Part shown: one piece after another, positions 16,012-25,439 of the stretch
Layout of the letters: the number at the start of each line of letters is the position of its first letter
Position numbering within the stretch: position 1 is the stretch's first letter
Assembly: GCF_040371085.1 (NCBI RefSeq)
Contig: NZ_JAMBMT010000001.1
Span: 930,001-994,000 of the forward strand
Direction of reading: 5' to 3'
Origin: Psychrobacter sp. AH5
Lineage (GTDB): Bacteria > Pseudomonadota > Gammaproteobacteria > Pseudomonadales > Moraxellaceae
Length of the DNA: 64,000 bases
Made by a program: the position numbers and the translations under genes
Notes under the pieces: model-generated
Database searches by the model: none
What the model was told of the DNA's origin: nothing
Seen by the model: only the letters and a program-made list of their open reading frames with translations

Positions 16012-17004
16012 ATGAATAGCGGTAAAAGTCATCTTACTCATGAGCAGTTTATTACGACTGCTATTGAGGCCATCAATACTGAAAAAGCGGCACTTGCTTT
16101 GCTAACTGAACAAATAGACGATCGTTTTGCGCAAGCCTGTGACATTATTTTGGCCTGTCAAGGTCGTCTAGTGGTGACAGGTATGGGCAAATCAGGACTC
16201 ATTGGTCGAAAGATAGCGGCTACTTTTGCCTCGACTGGTACGCCTGCTTTTTTTATGCATCCAGGCGAGGCCGGTCATGGCGATCTAGGCATGCTGGTGC
16301 CTGGTGATGTATTGTTAGCCATTTCAAACTCAGGCGAGTCTGATGAGATTAAGACCTTGATACCCGTGATCAAGCGTCTAGGCATACCCCTTATTAGTAT
16401 TAGTCGTGATAAGCGAGGCATGTTGCCGCGCGCCGCTGATATAGTATTGACCTTAGGTCAGTCGCAGGAGGCTTGCCCGCTCAATTTAGCGCCGACTTCC
16501 AGCACTACTGCTACGTTAGCTTTAGGCGATGCCTTGGCGGTAGTATTAGTACATGCGCGTAACTTTACCTCAGAGGATTTTGCTTTATCACATCCGGCAG
16601 GCGCGCTTGGACGACAGTTATTGACTCGAGTAGAAGATTTGATGCATACCAATAATGAGAATTTGCCAGTCGTTAAGCAGCAAACCTCTTTGCATGAAGC
16701 GCTATTTACTATGACCAATGGCCGTTTAGGGATGACTGTCGTGGTTGATGATGAAAATAGAGTAGTAGGTATATTTACCGATGGCGACTTACGCCGAGGG
16801 CTTGAGAAAGGTATCGATCTGGCAACACCGATGCGCGAGATAATGACGACTGCGCCGCGCCGCGTTAGTAAAACTATGCGAGCATCAGATGCTTTGAGCG
16901 TTATGAATGAAAACTCTATTAGCCAGCTATTGGTGATGGATGAGCAAAGTCATTTAGAGGCTGTTATTACCGTGCATGATTTGCTGCAAGCTGGGGTAAA
17001 ATAG
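16012..17004 (+). CDS. kdsD: D-arabinose 5-phosphate isomerase
   Basis: This enzyme converts ribulose 5-phosphate to arabinose 5-phosphate, the first step of Kdo synthesis. It has an N-terminal SIS domain ('VVTGMGKSGLIGRKIAATFASTG' near residue 57, 'ISNSGESDEIKTLIP' near 104) and two C-terminal CBS domains (about residues 210-330). The 330-residue length is standard for KdsD/KpsF. It starts the LPS gene block, with kdsC 75 bases downstream. The upstream spacer is AT-rich with repeated AAATAAT-type words and no clear promoter. Confidence 0.95.
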   Translation: MNSGKSHLTHEQFITTAIEAINTEKAALALLTEQIDDRFAQACDIILACQGRLVVTGMGKSGLIGRKIAATFASTGTPAFFMHPGEAGHGDLGMLVPGDVLLAISNSGESDEIKTLIPVIKRLGIPLISISRDKRGMLPRAADIVLTLGQSQEACPLNLAPTSSTTATLALGDALAVVLVHARNFTSEDFALSHPAGALGRQLLTRVEDLMHTNNENLPVVKQQTSLHEALFTMTNGRLGMTVVVDDENRVVGIFTDGDLRRGLEKGIDLATPMREIMTTAPRRVSKTMRASDALSVMNENSISQLLVMDEQSHLEAVITVHDLLQAGVK

Positions 17005-17079
17005 CAGCTCAGCTTCTGTAAGTTATAAACCATAAAAGCTCTATATATAAACAGACATCATTATAATAAGAGGTCGCCT

Positions 17080-17667
17080 ATGCAAGATCTAATCAAAAAA
17101 GCCGGTCAAGTCAAAATGCTAGTATTAGATGTCGATGGTATTTTATCAAATGGTCAGATTATTTATGATGCCAATGGCACCGAGACCAAAGCTTTTTCGG
17201 TTCAAGATGGCGTGGGTATCAAGTCTTTATCGCGTTTTGGCATTCTGACTGCGATTATCACAGGTCGTAGTAGTCCAATGGTAGACAAGCGCGCCAAGGA
17301 GATCGGTATCGACTATGTGGTACAAGGTCGTGATGATAAGTTGGTGGCTTTAGAAGAGCTGATGAGTCTAATTGACAAAGATCTTAATATTACTACCGCA
17401 GATTGTGCTTATATGGGCGATGATCTGCCGGATATAAAAGCTATGCAAACGGTAGGTTTTGCGGCTACGGTTCCTAATGCTCACGCTGAGGTTATCAATC
17501 GCAGTGATATGGTGACCACTCGCGCTGGCGGCTATGGAGCGGTGCGGGAGATTTGTGATCTTATTTTAAAAGGCCATGGACACTACGAAGACTATATTGC
17601 TCAGTATACTTTAGAGGGTAGCACCGCTCAAAAAAGCTCGTTTCAGCCGCAGGATAAACTATCGTGA
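17080..17667 (+). CDS. kdsC: 3-deoxy-D-manno-octulosonate 8-phosphate phosphatase
   Basis: KdsC is a HAD-superfamily phosphatase that yields free Kdo. The nucleophile motif 'MLVLDVDGILSNGQI' is at residues 14-28, motif II 'AIITGRSS' near 66, and motif IV 'YMGDDLPDIKAM' near 111-122; 'TRAGGYGAVREICDLIL' closes the fold. The length of 195 is normal. Its stop codon overlaps the lptC start (GTGA), which implies translational coupling. Confidence 0.95.
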   Translation: MQDLIKKAGQVKMLVLDVDGILSNGQIIYDANGTETKAFSVQDGVGIKSLSRFGILTAIITGRSSPMVDKRAKEIGIDYVVQGRDDKLVALEELMSLIDKDLNITTADCAYMGDDLPDIKAMQTVGFAATVPNAHAEVINRSDMVTTRAGGYGAVREICDLILKGHGHYEDYIAQYTLEGSTAQKSSFQPQDKLS

Positions 17668-18260
17668 ATACTCGCGTTTTAATCATCTTAGCCCTAGTTA
17701 TCGCTGCAATTGCCGGTTGGTTCTTTAAACAGCAAGGCGAAATCGCGCCGCCCGTTAGCATAGCTCCCACAGAAGTGGATTATGAAGCTACCGATATTCA
17801 AGCGGTACAGACTAATGAGCAAGGCGAAACCGAATATGAGCTTAACGCTGAGTCGCTGAGTCATGATCCCAATACCAATCAAGACGTGATGTCCGGTATT
17901 ACCATGAATTGGCAGCCCTCCGCCGAGCAGCTGTATCGTATAACCTCTGGGACGGCCACACTCAATCAAGAAACCGGCGACTTGCATCTCTACGGCGGTT
18001 TTAGCTTGGCGAGTGAAGATCAGGCAAAGACTACGCAAAGTGGCGAGAAGATAGCGCCCATAACGGTAACTGGCGAGGCGCTCAAAGGTAATACAAAATC
18101 ACGACAGGTTTATAGCGAGCAGCCAGTACAAGTGGTGCAAGGCAGTAATCGTTTTGAGGCGGCGACTATGAAAGCTGATTTGGAGACGGGCGAATATGAG
18201 TTTGGACAAGTGGCGGTAATGTTCACTCCAGCTGAGCGTCAAGACAAAGCATTGTTTTAG
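17664..18260 (+). CDS. lptC: LPS export protein LptC
   Basis: LptC is a bitopic inner-membrane protein that passes LPS from LptBFG to LptA. The single N-terminal helix is 'VLIILALVIAAIAGWFF' (residues 5-21); the periplasmic part has 'YELNAESLSHDPNTNQ', 'TSGTATLNQETGDLHLYG' and 'TVTGEALKGNTKSRQVYSEQPV', typical of the LptC jellyroll. It starts with GTG overlapping the kdsC stop. The 198-residue length fits. lptA follows after 129 bases. Confidence 0.93.
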   Translation: MNTRVLIILALVIAAIAGWFFKQQGEIAPPVSIAPTEVDYEATDIQAVQTNEQGETEYELNAESLSHDPNTNQDVMSGITMNWQPSAEQLYRITSGTATLNQETGDLHLYGGFSLASEDQAKTTQSGEKIAPITVTGEALKGNTKSRQVYSEQPVQVVQGSNRFEAATMKADLETGEYEFGQVAVMFTPAERQDKALF

Positions 18261-18389
18261 TGGAACGGTTTCAATAATTCATAAACAGTATCGCCTTTTA
18301 GAGCCCAAGGACGTACTGGTTATATAAACTAAGCGCCTCAACCTTTTAAACCATTTATTTGATATTCTTCATAATAAGAGTAAACAGTC

Positions 18390-18953
18390 ATGAAATCATC
18401 CTTTTTACCTCGTCTTCATCTGTTAAAGAAGCGTTTGTCAGTAGCTCATTTGCGCTCATTGCCGGTAGTTATGCTGCTAGCCCTACCCATCTATAGTCAC
18501 GCGCTGCCTTCTGATGCCAACCAGCCTATCAAGCTGTTGGCCGATAGAGCGACTTATAGCGAGAGCACAGGTGTTACTAGCTATTCAGGAACGGTAGTGA
18601 TTACGCAGGGCACACTAAAATTGACCGCGGATAATATCACTGTCAATCTATCACAGCAGCGTAGTATTAATTCGGCAGTGGCTACGGGTCGTCCGGCTAC
18701 TATGCAGCAAGTAGTGACCGCTGATAAAGGCTTAGCAAAAGGCCAAGCCAATAGGATTGATTATAATGCGGTGACTGGTATCATGACTTTGACCGGTAAT
18801 GCCAAGTTAACTCAAAACGGCGCTAGTTTCGCCGGTAACGTCATACGCTATAGTCTCAAGGCCGGCGATGTTGAGGCGACGGCAGGCGGCAATCAGCGCG
18901 TAGAATTAATCTTCCCGCCCAATAGTAATACCAATCAAAGCGGCATACGCTAG
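18390..18953 (+). CDS. lptA: LPS transport periplasmic protein LptA
   Basis: LptA forms the periplasmic bridge for LPS. A signal peptide covers about residues 1-39 ('LPVVMLLALPIYSHA' before the cut). The OstA-like domain follows: 'PIKLLADRATYSESTGVTSYSGTVV', 'GTLKLTADNITVNLS', 'ANRIDYNAVTGIMTLTGNAKLTQNGASFAGNVIRYSL'. The 187-residue length is usual. lptB is on the same strand but 163 bases away, a gap that contains two inverted repeats. Confidence 0.93.
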   Translation: MKSSFLPRLHLLKKRLSVAHLRSLPVVMLLALPIYSHALPSDANQPIKLLADRATYSESTGVTSYSGTVVITQGTLKLTADNITVNLSQQRSINSAVATGRPATMQQVVTADKGLAKGQANRIDYNAVTGIMTLTGNAKLTQNGASFAGNVIRYSLKAGDVEATAGGNQRVELIFPPNSNTNQSGIR

Positions 18954-18981
18954 ATAGCTTAGCAGTAGATATTGACTTGAT

Positions 18982-19042
18982 AAGTGCTATTTTTAGCTAG
19001 ATAGTAAACCCTATAAATAACCATCGTGACAAATAGCACTTT
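18982..19042 (+). repeat. Long-range 11-bp inverted repeat between lptA and lptB
   Basis: AAGTGCTATTT (18982-18992) and AAATAGCACTT (19031-19041) are perfect inverted copies with a 38-nt loop. A few T follow. It could be a weak or partial terminator that lowers readthrough into lptB. Confidence 0.45.
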
Positions 19043-19052
19043 TATAAAGACA

Positions 19053-19073
19053 TTGTACAAAGGCTTTGTACAA
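19053..19073. promoter_or_regulatory. Perfect palindrome upstream of lptB
   Basis: TTGTACAAAG and CTTTGTACAA flank a single G. It is 44 bases before the lptB ATG. Its size and symmetry resemble a dimeric regulator's operator. Confidence 0.45.
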
Positions 19074-19116
19074 ACAGCCATTCATTTATAAGGTGCTAAT
19101 AAAATATGAGTAAGTT

Positions 19117-19905
19117 ATGACAGAGAATAGTGAAGCCAATCCTTTAGCTAATCGCGATACTGCTGCGACACAAACAGTGATGCCGCGCTTAGTGATGCAA
19201 AATCTAGGCAAGCGCTACGGCAAACGTTGGGTAGTCAAAGATGTCTCATTCTCTGTTGAGCAAGGCCAAGTGGTCGGATTATTAGGGCCTAATGGCGCTG
19301 GCAAGACCACTAGCTTTTATATGGTTGTAGGCCTAGTCAATATGGATAAGGGCCGCGTGACCTTAGGTAAAGTGGACTTATCCAAATATGCCATGCATGA
19401 GCGCGCTCGCGCAGGTATCGGTTATCTGCCGCAAGAAGCCTCTATCTTTCGCAAGCTCTCTATTGAGGATAATATCCTTGCTATTTTACAGACGCGCCGT
19501 GAATTATCAGCCAATGAGCAGCAACAAGAGCTTGAAAAACTAATTGGCGAGTTCCATCTAGAACATGTACGTAAGTCTTTGGGTATGAGCGTTTCGGGCG
19601 GTGAACGTCGGCGTTGTGAGATAGCAAGAGCTTTGGCTGCTGATCCAAAATTTATTTTATTAGATGAGCCTTTCGCTGGTGTCGATCCTATATCAGTAGG
19701 TGATATCAAAGAGGTTATCTTAACGTTGAAGAATCGCGGTATCGGAGTGCTTATCACTGATCATAACGTTCGTGACACGCTTGCCATTTGCGAAAAAGCT
19801 TATATCGTCTCAGAGGGCGCTATTATCGCTGAAGGCAGCGCGCAAGAGGTGTTAAGCAATGAATTGGTCAAATCCGTCTACTTGGGTAAAGACTTTCAGG
19901 TATAA
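19117..19905 (+). CDS. lptB: LPS export ABC transporter ATPase LptB
   Basis: LptB powers LPS extraction with LptF/LptG. Walker A '[20 protein letters not shown]' is near residues 53-72, the Q-loop '[16 protein letters not shown]' near 107-122, the signature '[18 protein letters not shown]' near 157, and Walker B '[13 protein letters not shown]' near 180, followed by the switch His in 'ITDHNVRD'. The 262 residues include a 25-residue N-terminal extension. A four-codon frame (ATG at 19106) overlaps the start ATG as ATGA. Last gene of the block; a terminator follows. Confidence 0.95.
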   Translation: MTENSEANPLANRDTAATQTVMPRLVMQNLGKRYGKRWVVKDVSFSVEQGQVVGLLGPNGAGKTTSFYMVVGLVNMDKGRVTLGKVDLSKYAMHERARAGIGYLPQEASIFRKLSIEDNILAILQTRRELSANEQQQELEKLIGEFHLEHVRKSLGMSVSGGERRRCEIARALAADPKFILLDEPFAGVDPISVGDIKEVILTLKNRGIGVLITDHNVRDTLAICEKAYIVSEGAIIAEGSAQEVLSNELVKSVYLGKDFQV

Positions 19906-19917
19906 ATATTTTTAGTA

Positions 19918-19971
19918 AAAATTTGATGGGGTGAGGGTTTAAATAACTTACCCTATCAAATGCATTTTATC
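19918..19971 (+). terminator. Terminator after lptB
   Basis: ATTTGATGGGGTGAG (19921-19935) and CTTACCCTATCAAAT (19947-19961) form a 15-bp stem with two G-U pairs and an 11-nt loop, followed by a T-rich stretch. The rest of the 321-bp gap to radA shows no recognisable feature. Confidence 0.7.
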
Positions 19972-20226
19972 TTTTAGGCTTATAAGGCTCTTTAGTTGCT
20001 ATATCATCATGGTATAAAGCTTTTTAATTGTTATGGTTCAACAGCATTTATCTTTAGTAAGTTCTATCATCTTCTACTGTTTTTATAGCTTTTATTAGCG
20101 ATCCCTCATTTCTCTACAAGCAGTAATCACTGCTGTGTTTTAAATCCTATTTTACTAATCTCTCAAACCTTTTAGCTTATCGCCTTTTAATGTTTACGAT
20201 TCATTATCGAATAAGGTTTATACACT

Positions 20227-21669
20227 ATGGCAAAAAATAAAAGCAGCTATGTCTGCCAACATTGCGGCGCTCATTTTGGTAAATGGGCTGGGCAATGTAC
20301 CGATTGTGGTGAATGGAATAGTTTAGTCGAGGCGCCTAATGTCAGTATGCCGCACCATAATAAAGGCTCAGCCAAATCAGCATCTAGTCGCGCTACGCCG
20401 CGTAGTACAGGCGCGCCAGCTGGCAACTATTCAGGGACTCACAGTGCGGTAATGCCGCTTAACGCGGTGAGCGTGACGTTAGACACCCGTTTACCTACTG
20501 GTATTGGTGAGTTTGATAGAGTACTCGGCGGCGGCTTGGTAGCCGGCTCAGTAGTGCTGATTGGTGGTGATCCGGGTATCGGTAAATCGACTATTTTACT
20601 GCAAACTGCCACTAACATGGCAAAGGCTGACTCGTTAGCCGGTAGCGCGCTCTATGTGACTGGCGAGGAGTCGCTTGCACAAGTAGCCATGCGCGCCAAA
20701 CGTTTGGACTTGCCCGCTGATAGGCTGCGAGTGTTAGCAGAGACCAATGTCGAGACTATCTGTGCCGCGCTAACTCAAGAACAGCCTGCTATCGCTATTA
20801 TTGACTCTATTCAAACCATTTATACTGACGCTATTAATTCTGCGCCAGGCGGCGTCAGTCAAATTCGAGAGTCAGCAGCTATTTTAACTCGCTATGCCAA
20901 GCAAACAGGTACCGCATTGTTTTTGGTCGGTCACGTCACCAAAGAGGGGACGCTAGCAGGGCCGCGAGTACTTGAACATATGGTTGATACCGTACTATAC
21001 TTTGAGGGGCAATCCGACTCAAGATTTCGAATGATTCGCGCCGTCAAGAACCGTTTTGGCGCGGTCAATGAGCTGGGTATTTTTGGTATGACCGATATGG
21101 GGCTCAAAGAAGTCGCAAACCCTTCGGCGATATTTTTGAGCCGTTATGATAAGCCTGTAGCAGGATCAGTGGTGATGGTCAGTCGTGAGGGCACTAGGCC
21201 TTTGCTAGTTGAGGTGCAAGCCTTAGTAGATGATTCGCAAGGGCAACCAAGACGTATGGCGCTTGGTCTTGATTTTCAGCGAATGTCTATGCTACTAGCG
21301 GTAATGCACCGTCACGGCGGTATTCACACGAGTGGTCAAGATGTCTATGTCAACGTCGTAGGCGGGGTAAAGGTTATTGAGACTGGCTCTGATTTGGCAG
21401 TGCTATTAGCTTGTGCTTCGAGTATAAAGGAGAAGCCTCTGCCATCATCATTAGCGGTATTTGGGGAAGTGGGTTTATCAGGTGAGATTCGTCCCGTACC
21501 TAATGGGCAAGAGCGGCTAAAAGAGGCGATGAAGCATGGGTTTAAGCATGCTATTATTCCTAAGTCTAATGCACCAGCGGCCAATTCCCCGCAGTTTCAA
21601 GGTATCAATGTCATCGCTGTAGAGCGCTTAGATGATGCTATTGAAAGCGCTTTTGAGATCGATTTTTAA
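20227..21669 (+). CDS. radA: DNA repair protein RadA
   Basis: RadA (Sms) is a RecA-like branch migration helicase. A four-Cys zinc motif sits at residues 10-27 (CQHC...CTDC), the Walker A 'GGDPGIGKST' at 113-122, the RadA-specific 'KNRFG' motif near 278, and the C-terminal Lon-like domain with 'GGVKVIETGSDLAVLLA' and 'FGEVGLSGEIRPV'. The 480-residue length is a little above the usual 455-460, because of a Ser/Ala-rich linker at about 40-80. Single gene between two terminators. Confidence 0.96.
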   Translation: MAKNKSSYVCQHCGAHFGKWAGQCTDCGEWNSLVEAPNVSMPHHNKGSAKSASSRATPRSTGAPAGNYSGTHSAVMPLNAVSVTLDTRLPTGIGEFDRVLGGGLVAGSVVLIGGDPGIGKSTILLQTATNMAKADSLAGSALYVTGEESLAQVAMRAKRLDLPADRLRVLAETNVETICAALTQEQPAIAIIDSIQTIYTDAINSAPGGVSQIRESAAILTRYAKQTGTALFLVGHVTKEGTLAGPRVLEHMVDTVLYFEGQSDSRFRMIRAVKNRFGAVNELGIFGMTDMGLKEVANPSAIFLSRYDKPVAGSVVMVSREGTRPLLVEVQALVDDSQGQPRRMALGLDFQRMSMLLAVMHRHGGIHTSGQDVYVNVVGGVKVIETGSDLAVLLACASSIKEKPLPSSLAVFGEVGLSGEIRPVPNGQERLKEAMKHGFKHAIIPKSNAPAANSPQFQGINVIAVERLDDAIESAFEIDF

Positions 21670-21699
21670 GCGCATGGTCTTTGACTAAGTTTGGTATAA

Positions 21700-21737
21700 A
21701 ATAAAAGCGCCTAGTTCATGAACTAGGCGCTTTTATT
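21700..21737. terminator. Bidirectional terminator between radA and the RlpA-like gene
   Basis: A perfect 38-nt palindrome centred on 21718/21719; each arm reads AAAAGCGCCTAGTTC or its complement, ending in runs of T on both strands. It separates convergent genes. Confidence 0.88.
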
Positions 21738-21784
21738 ATTTATATGATAAATAAGGATGAATAAGGACTAACTGATTGATAAAA

Positions 21785-22399
21785 TTAAGGTCCTGAAACG
21801 CGCTCGATAGAGACGTTGCCGACCCCTTTACTAGTAATACCTAATTGTTTCGCGGCACCGTAGGATAAGTCCATCACGCGCTTACCATGAAAAGGACCAC
21901 GATCATTTACTTTGACCACAACACTCTTACCATTCGTTTTGTTTGTAACTTTAACATAGCAGTTCAACGGCAAAGAGCGATGAGCAGCTGTTAAGGCATT
22001 CATGTCAAAGGTCTCACCACTAGCGGTTTTGCGACCATGGAACTTACGACCATACCATGAGGCTAGACCGGTTTGCTTAAACTTGCCGACTGAGTTAGAA
22101 GCCACTGCAGTCAGACGCTCAAGCACATCTTCATCATTGCTAACTTGTGAGGTATCAGTCGCTAACAATGAGCTATTGAGCGCTAATGAGGTAGGCTGAC
22201 GGGCTGATTTTACTAAACTTGATGCGCTGTCATGCTGACGAGTTAACTCGCCTAAGACGCGATCAATATGAGAAGTGTTATCTTGTGACAATGCTGCTAA
22301 TGAAGCATTTGTTTCGACGGCCTGCGCGTTGGACACTACTGCAGAGCCTGTAAATAAAACCACTGACATTGTAATCAAACCAGATAAACGCTTATTCAT
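21785..22399 (-). CDS. RlpA-like double-psi beta-barrel septal protein
   Basis: This 204-residue secreted protein has a signal peptide ('MNKRLSGLITMSVVLFTGSAVVSNAQA', cleaved near 27) without a lipobox. The C-terminal RlpA domain is clear: 'GLASWYGRKFHGRKTASGETFDMNALTAAHRSLP', then 'VKVNDRGPFHGKRVMDLSYGAAKQLGI' with the catalytic-type Asp. RlpA proteins cleave naked glycan strands at the septum or bind them. No SPOR domain is present. It lies downstream of rodA on the same strand, though 450 bases away. A GGAGAG SD precedes the ATG. Confidence 0.88.
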   Translation of the reverse strand: MNKRLSGLITMSVVLFTGSAVVSNAQAVETNASLAALSQDNTSHIDRVLGELTRQHDSASSLVKSARQPTSLALNSSLLATDTSQVSNDEDVLERLTAVASNSVGKFKQTGLASWYGRKFHGRKTASGETFDMNALTAAHRSLPLNCYVKVTNKTNGKSVVVKVNDRGPFHGKRVMDLSYGAAKQLGITSKGVGNVSIERVSGP

Positions 22400-22849
22400 A
22401 TATAACTCTCCAACATATACCCCAAAACTTAGTAGTAAAAATCTTTACCAATTATTTTCGCTGTTATTATATTTTTACAGCCATCAAAAAATAATCTTGT
22501 AAATACTAAGTTAGAGTAACTTTGTTTTTTAACCATTAGATAACAAATCATATAACCAGCAACGCACTATACGGACAAGCTATGACTTCATTATATACTT
22601 ATGAAAAGTTGCTTAGCAGCTCTGTATAAGTTATGTACTAAAATAAGATTTAAACAGACTAACGCAATTAAATGTTAATAACAAGGAGAAAAACCTTACA
22701 GTATTATGTATATTATAATATAAATTAAGTATATCTAATTTATGACTGCTTTTATATTACTATTATTTCACAATGATATTATAAAAAAGTTATAAATAAT
22801 AACTAAATATTCTACTGTTGTGCAGGGCTTATCTTAATTTGAAAGCAGT
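22400..22849. other. 450-bp AT-rich intergenic region
   Basis: Very AT-rich sequence between rodA and the RlpA-like gene. I see no convincing hairpin terminator, ORF or RNA gene. It should hold the promoter of the RlpA-like gene, but no clear box pair stands out. Confidence 0.4.
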
Positions 22850-23992
22850 TTATACCGCTCTATGAGTATGAATAGACATCAATAAACCAAAGCCTGCCAT
22901 CAAAGTTACGATAGCCGTGCCACCATAGCTGATAAAGGGTAGAGGGACTCCAACTACTGGCAAGATACCTCCTACCATGCCGACATTCACAAAAACATAG
23001 ACAAAAAACGACATAGCAATAGCACCTGCTAATAGTCGACTATAAGTATCTGGATGGGTAAAAGCGATGAATAAAGCGCGGCTTAATAAACAGGCGTAAA
23101 TAAACATCAATAAAATAACTCCTACCAAGCCAAACTCTTCTGAAAAAGCGGCAATAATAAAGTCGGTATGACCTTCTGGCAAAAAATGCAAATGCGATTG
23201 GGTGCCATCTAAATAACCTTTGCCTGTCATACCACCAGAGCCAATAGCAGTTTTTGATTGAATGATATTCCATCCAGCTCCTTGAGCATCAGCGTCAGGA
23301 TTGAGTAAAGTTAATACTCGAGTACGCTGATAATCATGCAATAAAAAATGCCACGCAAAAGTCACTAAAGGTATAGACAAAGCGACCGCGCCGCCAATCC
23401 ACCACCAAGACAGCCCCGCTAAAAACAACACAAAAATACCACTAGCGGCTACTAGTATTGAGGTGCCCAAATCAGGCTCTTTGGCGATGAGTAGCACCGG
23501 TATAATGATAAGTCCTAAGGTGCCAGCTATACTCATAAAAGAAGGAGGCAACTCACGCCTAGCTAAAAACCAAGCGCACATCATAGGCATACCTAGTTTC
23601 ATAAACTCTGAGGGCTGCACGCTACCAAACCCTGGCAGATTTATCCAGCGCTGGGCGCCCATACGCACCTCGCCGATAAGATCAACTAGTACTAATAAAA
23701 ACAAGCCTAAGACATAAAATATAGGCGTAAAGCTGCGATAAACACTGGGCGGAATTTGCGCCATAGTTATCATCACTATAAAGGCCACCACATAACTGAC
23801 CATTTGGCGGATGACCATATCGACATTTTGTGTAGAAGCGCTATAAAGAATGGTCAAGCCAATACAGCACACTGCTAATAATAATAAAGTTAACCAAGGG
23901 TCAATATGAACACGTTGCCAAATATTGGGCTCATGTCTTTGCCCAAAGTGATGGCTTTGGCGGGAAAAGCGATATTGTAAATTAGATGACAT
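22850..23992 (-). CDS. rodA: Peptidoglycan polymerase RodA
   Basis: RodA is the SEDS-family glycosyltransferase of the cell elongation machinery. It has about ten membrane helices over 380 residues. Signatures visible are 'GAQRWINLPGFGSVQPSEFMKL' near 112-133, 'AKEPDLGTSILVAASGIFVLFLAG' (the key Asp near 172), 'GSGGMTGKGYLDGTQSHLHFLPEGHTDFIIAAFSEEFGLVG' and 'GVPLPFISYGGTA'. The 'HFLPEGHTDFI' form is RodA-like rather than FtsW-like. The first 28 residues are a polar cytosolic lead. Confidence 0.94.
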   Translation of the reverse strand: MSSNLQYRFSRQSHHFGQRHEPNIWQRVHIDPWLTLLLLAVCCIGLTILYSASTQNVDMVIRQMVSYVVAFIVMITMAQIPPSVYRSFTPIFYVLGLFLLVLVDLIGEVRMGAQRWINLPGFGSVQPSEFMKLGMPMMCAWFLARRELPPSFMSIAGTLGLIIIPVLLIAKEPDLGTSILVAASGIFVLFLAGLSWWWIGGAVALSIPLVTFAWHFLLHDYQRTRVLTLLNPDADAQGAGWNIIQSKTAIGSGGMTGKGYLDGTQSHLHFLPEGHTDFIIAAFSEEFGLVGVILLMFIYACLLSRALFIAFTHPDTYSRLLAGAIAMSFFVYVFVNVGMVGGILPVVGVPLPFISYGGTAIVTLMAGFGLLMSIHTHRAV

Positions 23993-24377
23993 AGAGTAAG
24001 TCGACTACTAAATAAGTAAAAAAGGGGAGTATATAAGACAAAATTTACAGCGGCTAATTATAAACGGCTAGCAAAAGTCACCTGATTATAAAAATTATGA
24101 TGATAAATGTTAAACAGACCATTATTGACGATTATCGAAGGCAATAGTTTAGCTTGCTTAGTTAAAATTTGATAGTATCCATAATCTATACTATAGCAAT
24201 AGTGCCAATAGCAGCGGCTAAGTATCTCGACTTAGCAGTATCGACCAGATGACTGTTAACTAGTGCTGCAACTGTTTTGAATACAGCATTAGTCATTAAG
24301 TGGTTTTGAGCCAATAGTACTAATAAGAGTTTTGAGCTAATCGTTCTAATAAAAGTTTTGGGTGGTAATTATTACAT
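23993..24377. other. 385-bp divergent intergenic region between rodA and the M15 peptidase gene
   Basis: It holds a 7-bp inverted repeat ATAGTAT/ATACTAT (24172-24194), a hairpin CTAGTGCTG/CAGCATTAG (about 24261-24292) and the tandem repeat at 24303-24360. Promoters for both genes should lie here, but none is clear. Confidence 0.4.
24303..24360 (+). repeat. 26-bp imperfect tandem repeat
   Basis: Unit 1 (24303-24328) and unit 2 (24329-24354) begin GTTTTGAGC and end CTAATAAGA or CTAATAAAA; a third copy starts GTTTTGGG at 24355. It lies just before the start of the M15 peptidase gene. Confidence 0.65.
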
Positions 24378-25379
24378 ATGAACAATACAAAAAATAATGA
24401 TGATAATGGCATCCATAACCATCACCGCTATCTAGATCAGTCCTATCTGAAAACCGCTAAATCCAATAAAACTACAGCTACCACCATAGCGACTATTGGG
24501 CAGCTGACCCTAGCAGCGATAGTTTGCGCTAGTAGTTTGCAAGCGCATGCCGCTATTTTAAATGATAGCAGCGAGCGCCGTATTCAAGTACGTCAAGGCA
24601 GCGCTAATCCTCAAGTCTATATTGCTCCTGCTAGTAATCCTACTAATAGCAACTATGCTATTAGCGGTGATAGTCTCCAAGGTTTAATAGAACAAAAAAG
24701 TCGTCAATACCATTTTGATGCTCAGCTCTCTATTGAAGAGAGTAAAAGACTTAGCACTACTAGGCGCGCGCCAAGTTATAATACCACCTACAATACTCAA
24801 TATATTAACGATGAGTATTACGGTAATAGCGCGGCTGACTTCCAGCTTTGGTTAAGCAATAATCGTTTTCGTGCACAGGAAGTTGCCAATTATCAACGTT
24901 ACTTGAGCTCGCGGCTCGGCGCACAAAACGTCCCGCCACTTGAGCAACTACTAACCACAGCTCGTAGCTGGAACCGCTGTGGCTACGAGCCTTTTCAGCT
25001 ACCTCCGCAAGAGTTATGGGCAAATATTGTACCGACCTTACGCTTATATAGTCAGTTAAAAACTCAAGGTATTTTGCCAAGAAGTACTGAGATTCGCTCT
25101 GTATATCGTAGTCCTAATTTAAACGATTGTGCTGGCGGCGCTGATAATAGCAAACACATGACCGCTGGCGCGATGGACATCTGGGTGCCTGAATATGATG
25201 GCGACTTGTGGCAGCTTAGTCGTATGCAAGATAGTTTATGCCAATTTTGGCAATACCAAGGCCAGTCTATGGATTTTGGCTTAGGGTTATACTCGACAGG
25301 AGCGATTCATCTAGATACTCAAGGCTACCGAAAATGGGGCTTTAATAACACTAGTAGCAGCTTTGCTTGCCGGTATTAG
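24378..25379 (+). CDS. Secreted M15-type (D-Ala-D-Ala carboxypeptidase-like) peptidase
   Basis: The N-terminal 37 residues are polar and Asn-rich, followed by a signal-like hydrophobic stretch ending 'SSLQAHA' near residue 58, so it is probably exported. The C-terminal domain contains 'SVYRSPNLNDCAGGADNSKHMTAGAMDIWVP', matching the SxHxxGxAxD zinc motif of M15 peptidases (His and Asp ligands), and 'GAIHLDT' as the third ligand. Such enzymes cut peptidoglycan stem peptides. The 333-residue length includes a variable middle region rich in Asn/Tyr. The start ATG has only a weak SD; a later start just before the hydrophobic stretch is possible, but no in-frame Met is visible there. Confidence 0.78.
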   Translation: MNNTKNNDDNGIHNHHRYLDQSYLKTAKSNKTTATTIATIGQLTLAAIVCASSLQAHAAILNDSSERRIQVRQGSANPQVYIAPASNPTNSNYAISGDSLQGLIEQKSRQYHFDAQLSIEESKRLSTTRRAPSYNTTYNTQYINDEYYGNSAADFQLWLSNNRFRAQEVANYQRYLSSRLGAQNVPPLEQLLTTARSWNRCGYEPFQLPPQELWANIVPTLRLYSQLKTQGILPRSTEIRSVYRSPNLNDCAGGADNSKHMTAGAMDIWVPEYDGDLWQLSRMQDSLCQFWQYQGQSMDFGLGLYSTGAIHLDTQGYRKWGFNNTSSSFACRY

Positions 25380-25439
25380 TATATGACTAGCTTATTATCT
25401 ATTGTCTATTATTTGAGATATCGAGTATAAATACCGGCT

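Noticed and set aside
22275-22502. 75-residue plus-strand ORF opposite the RlpA-like gene start
   Set aside because: It lies antisense to the signal peptide region and has no SD or motif.
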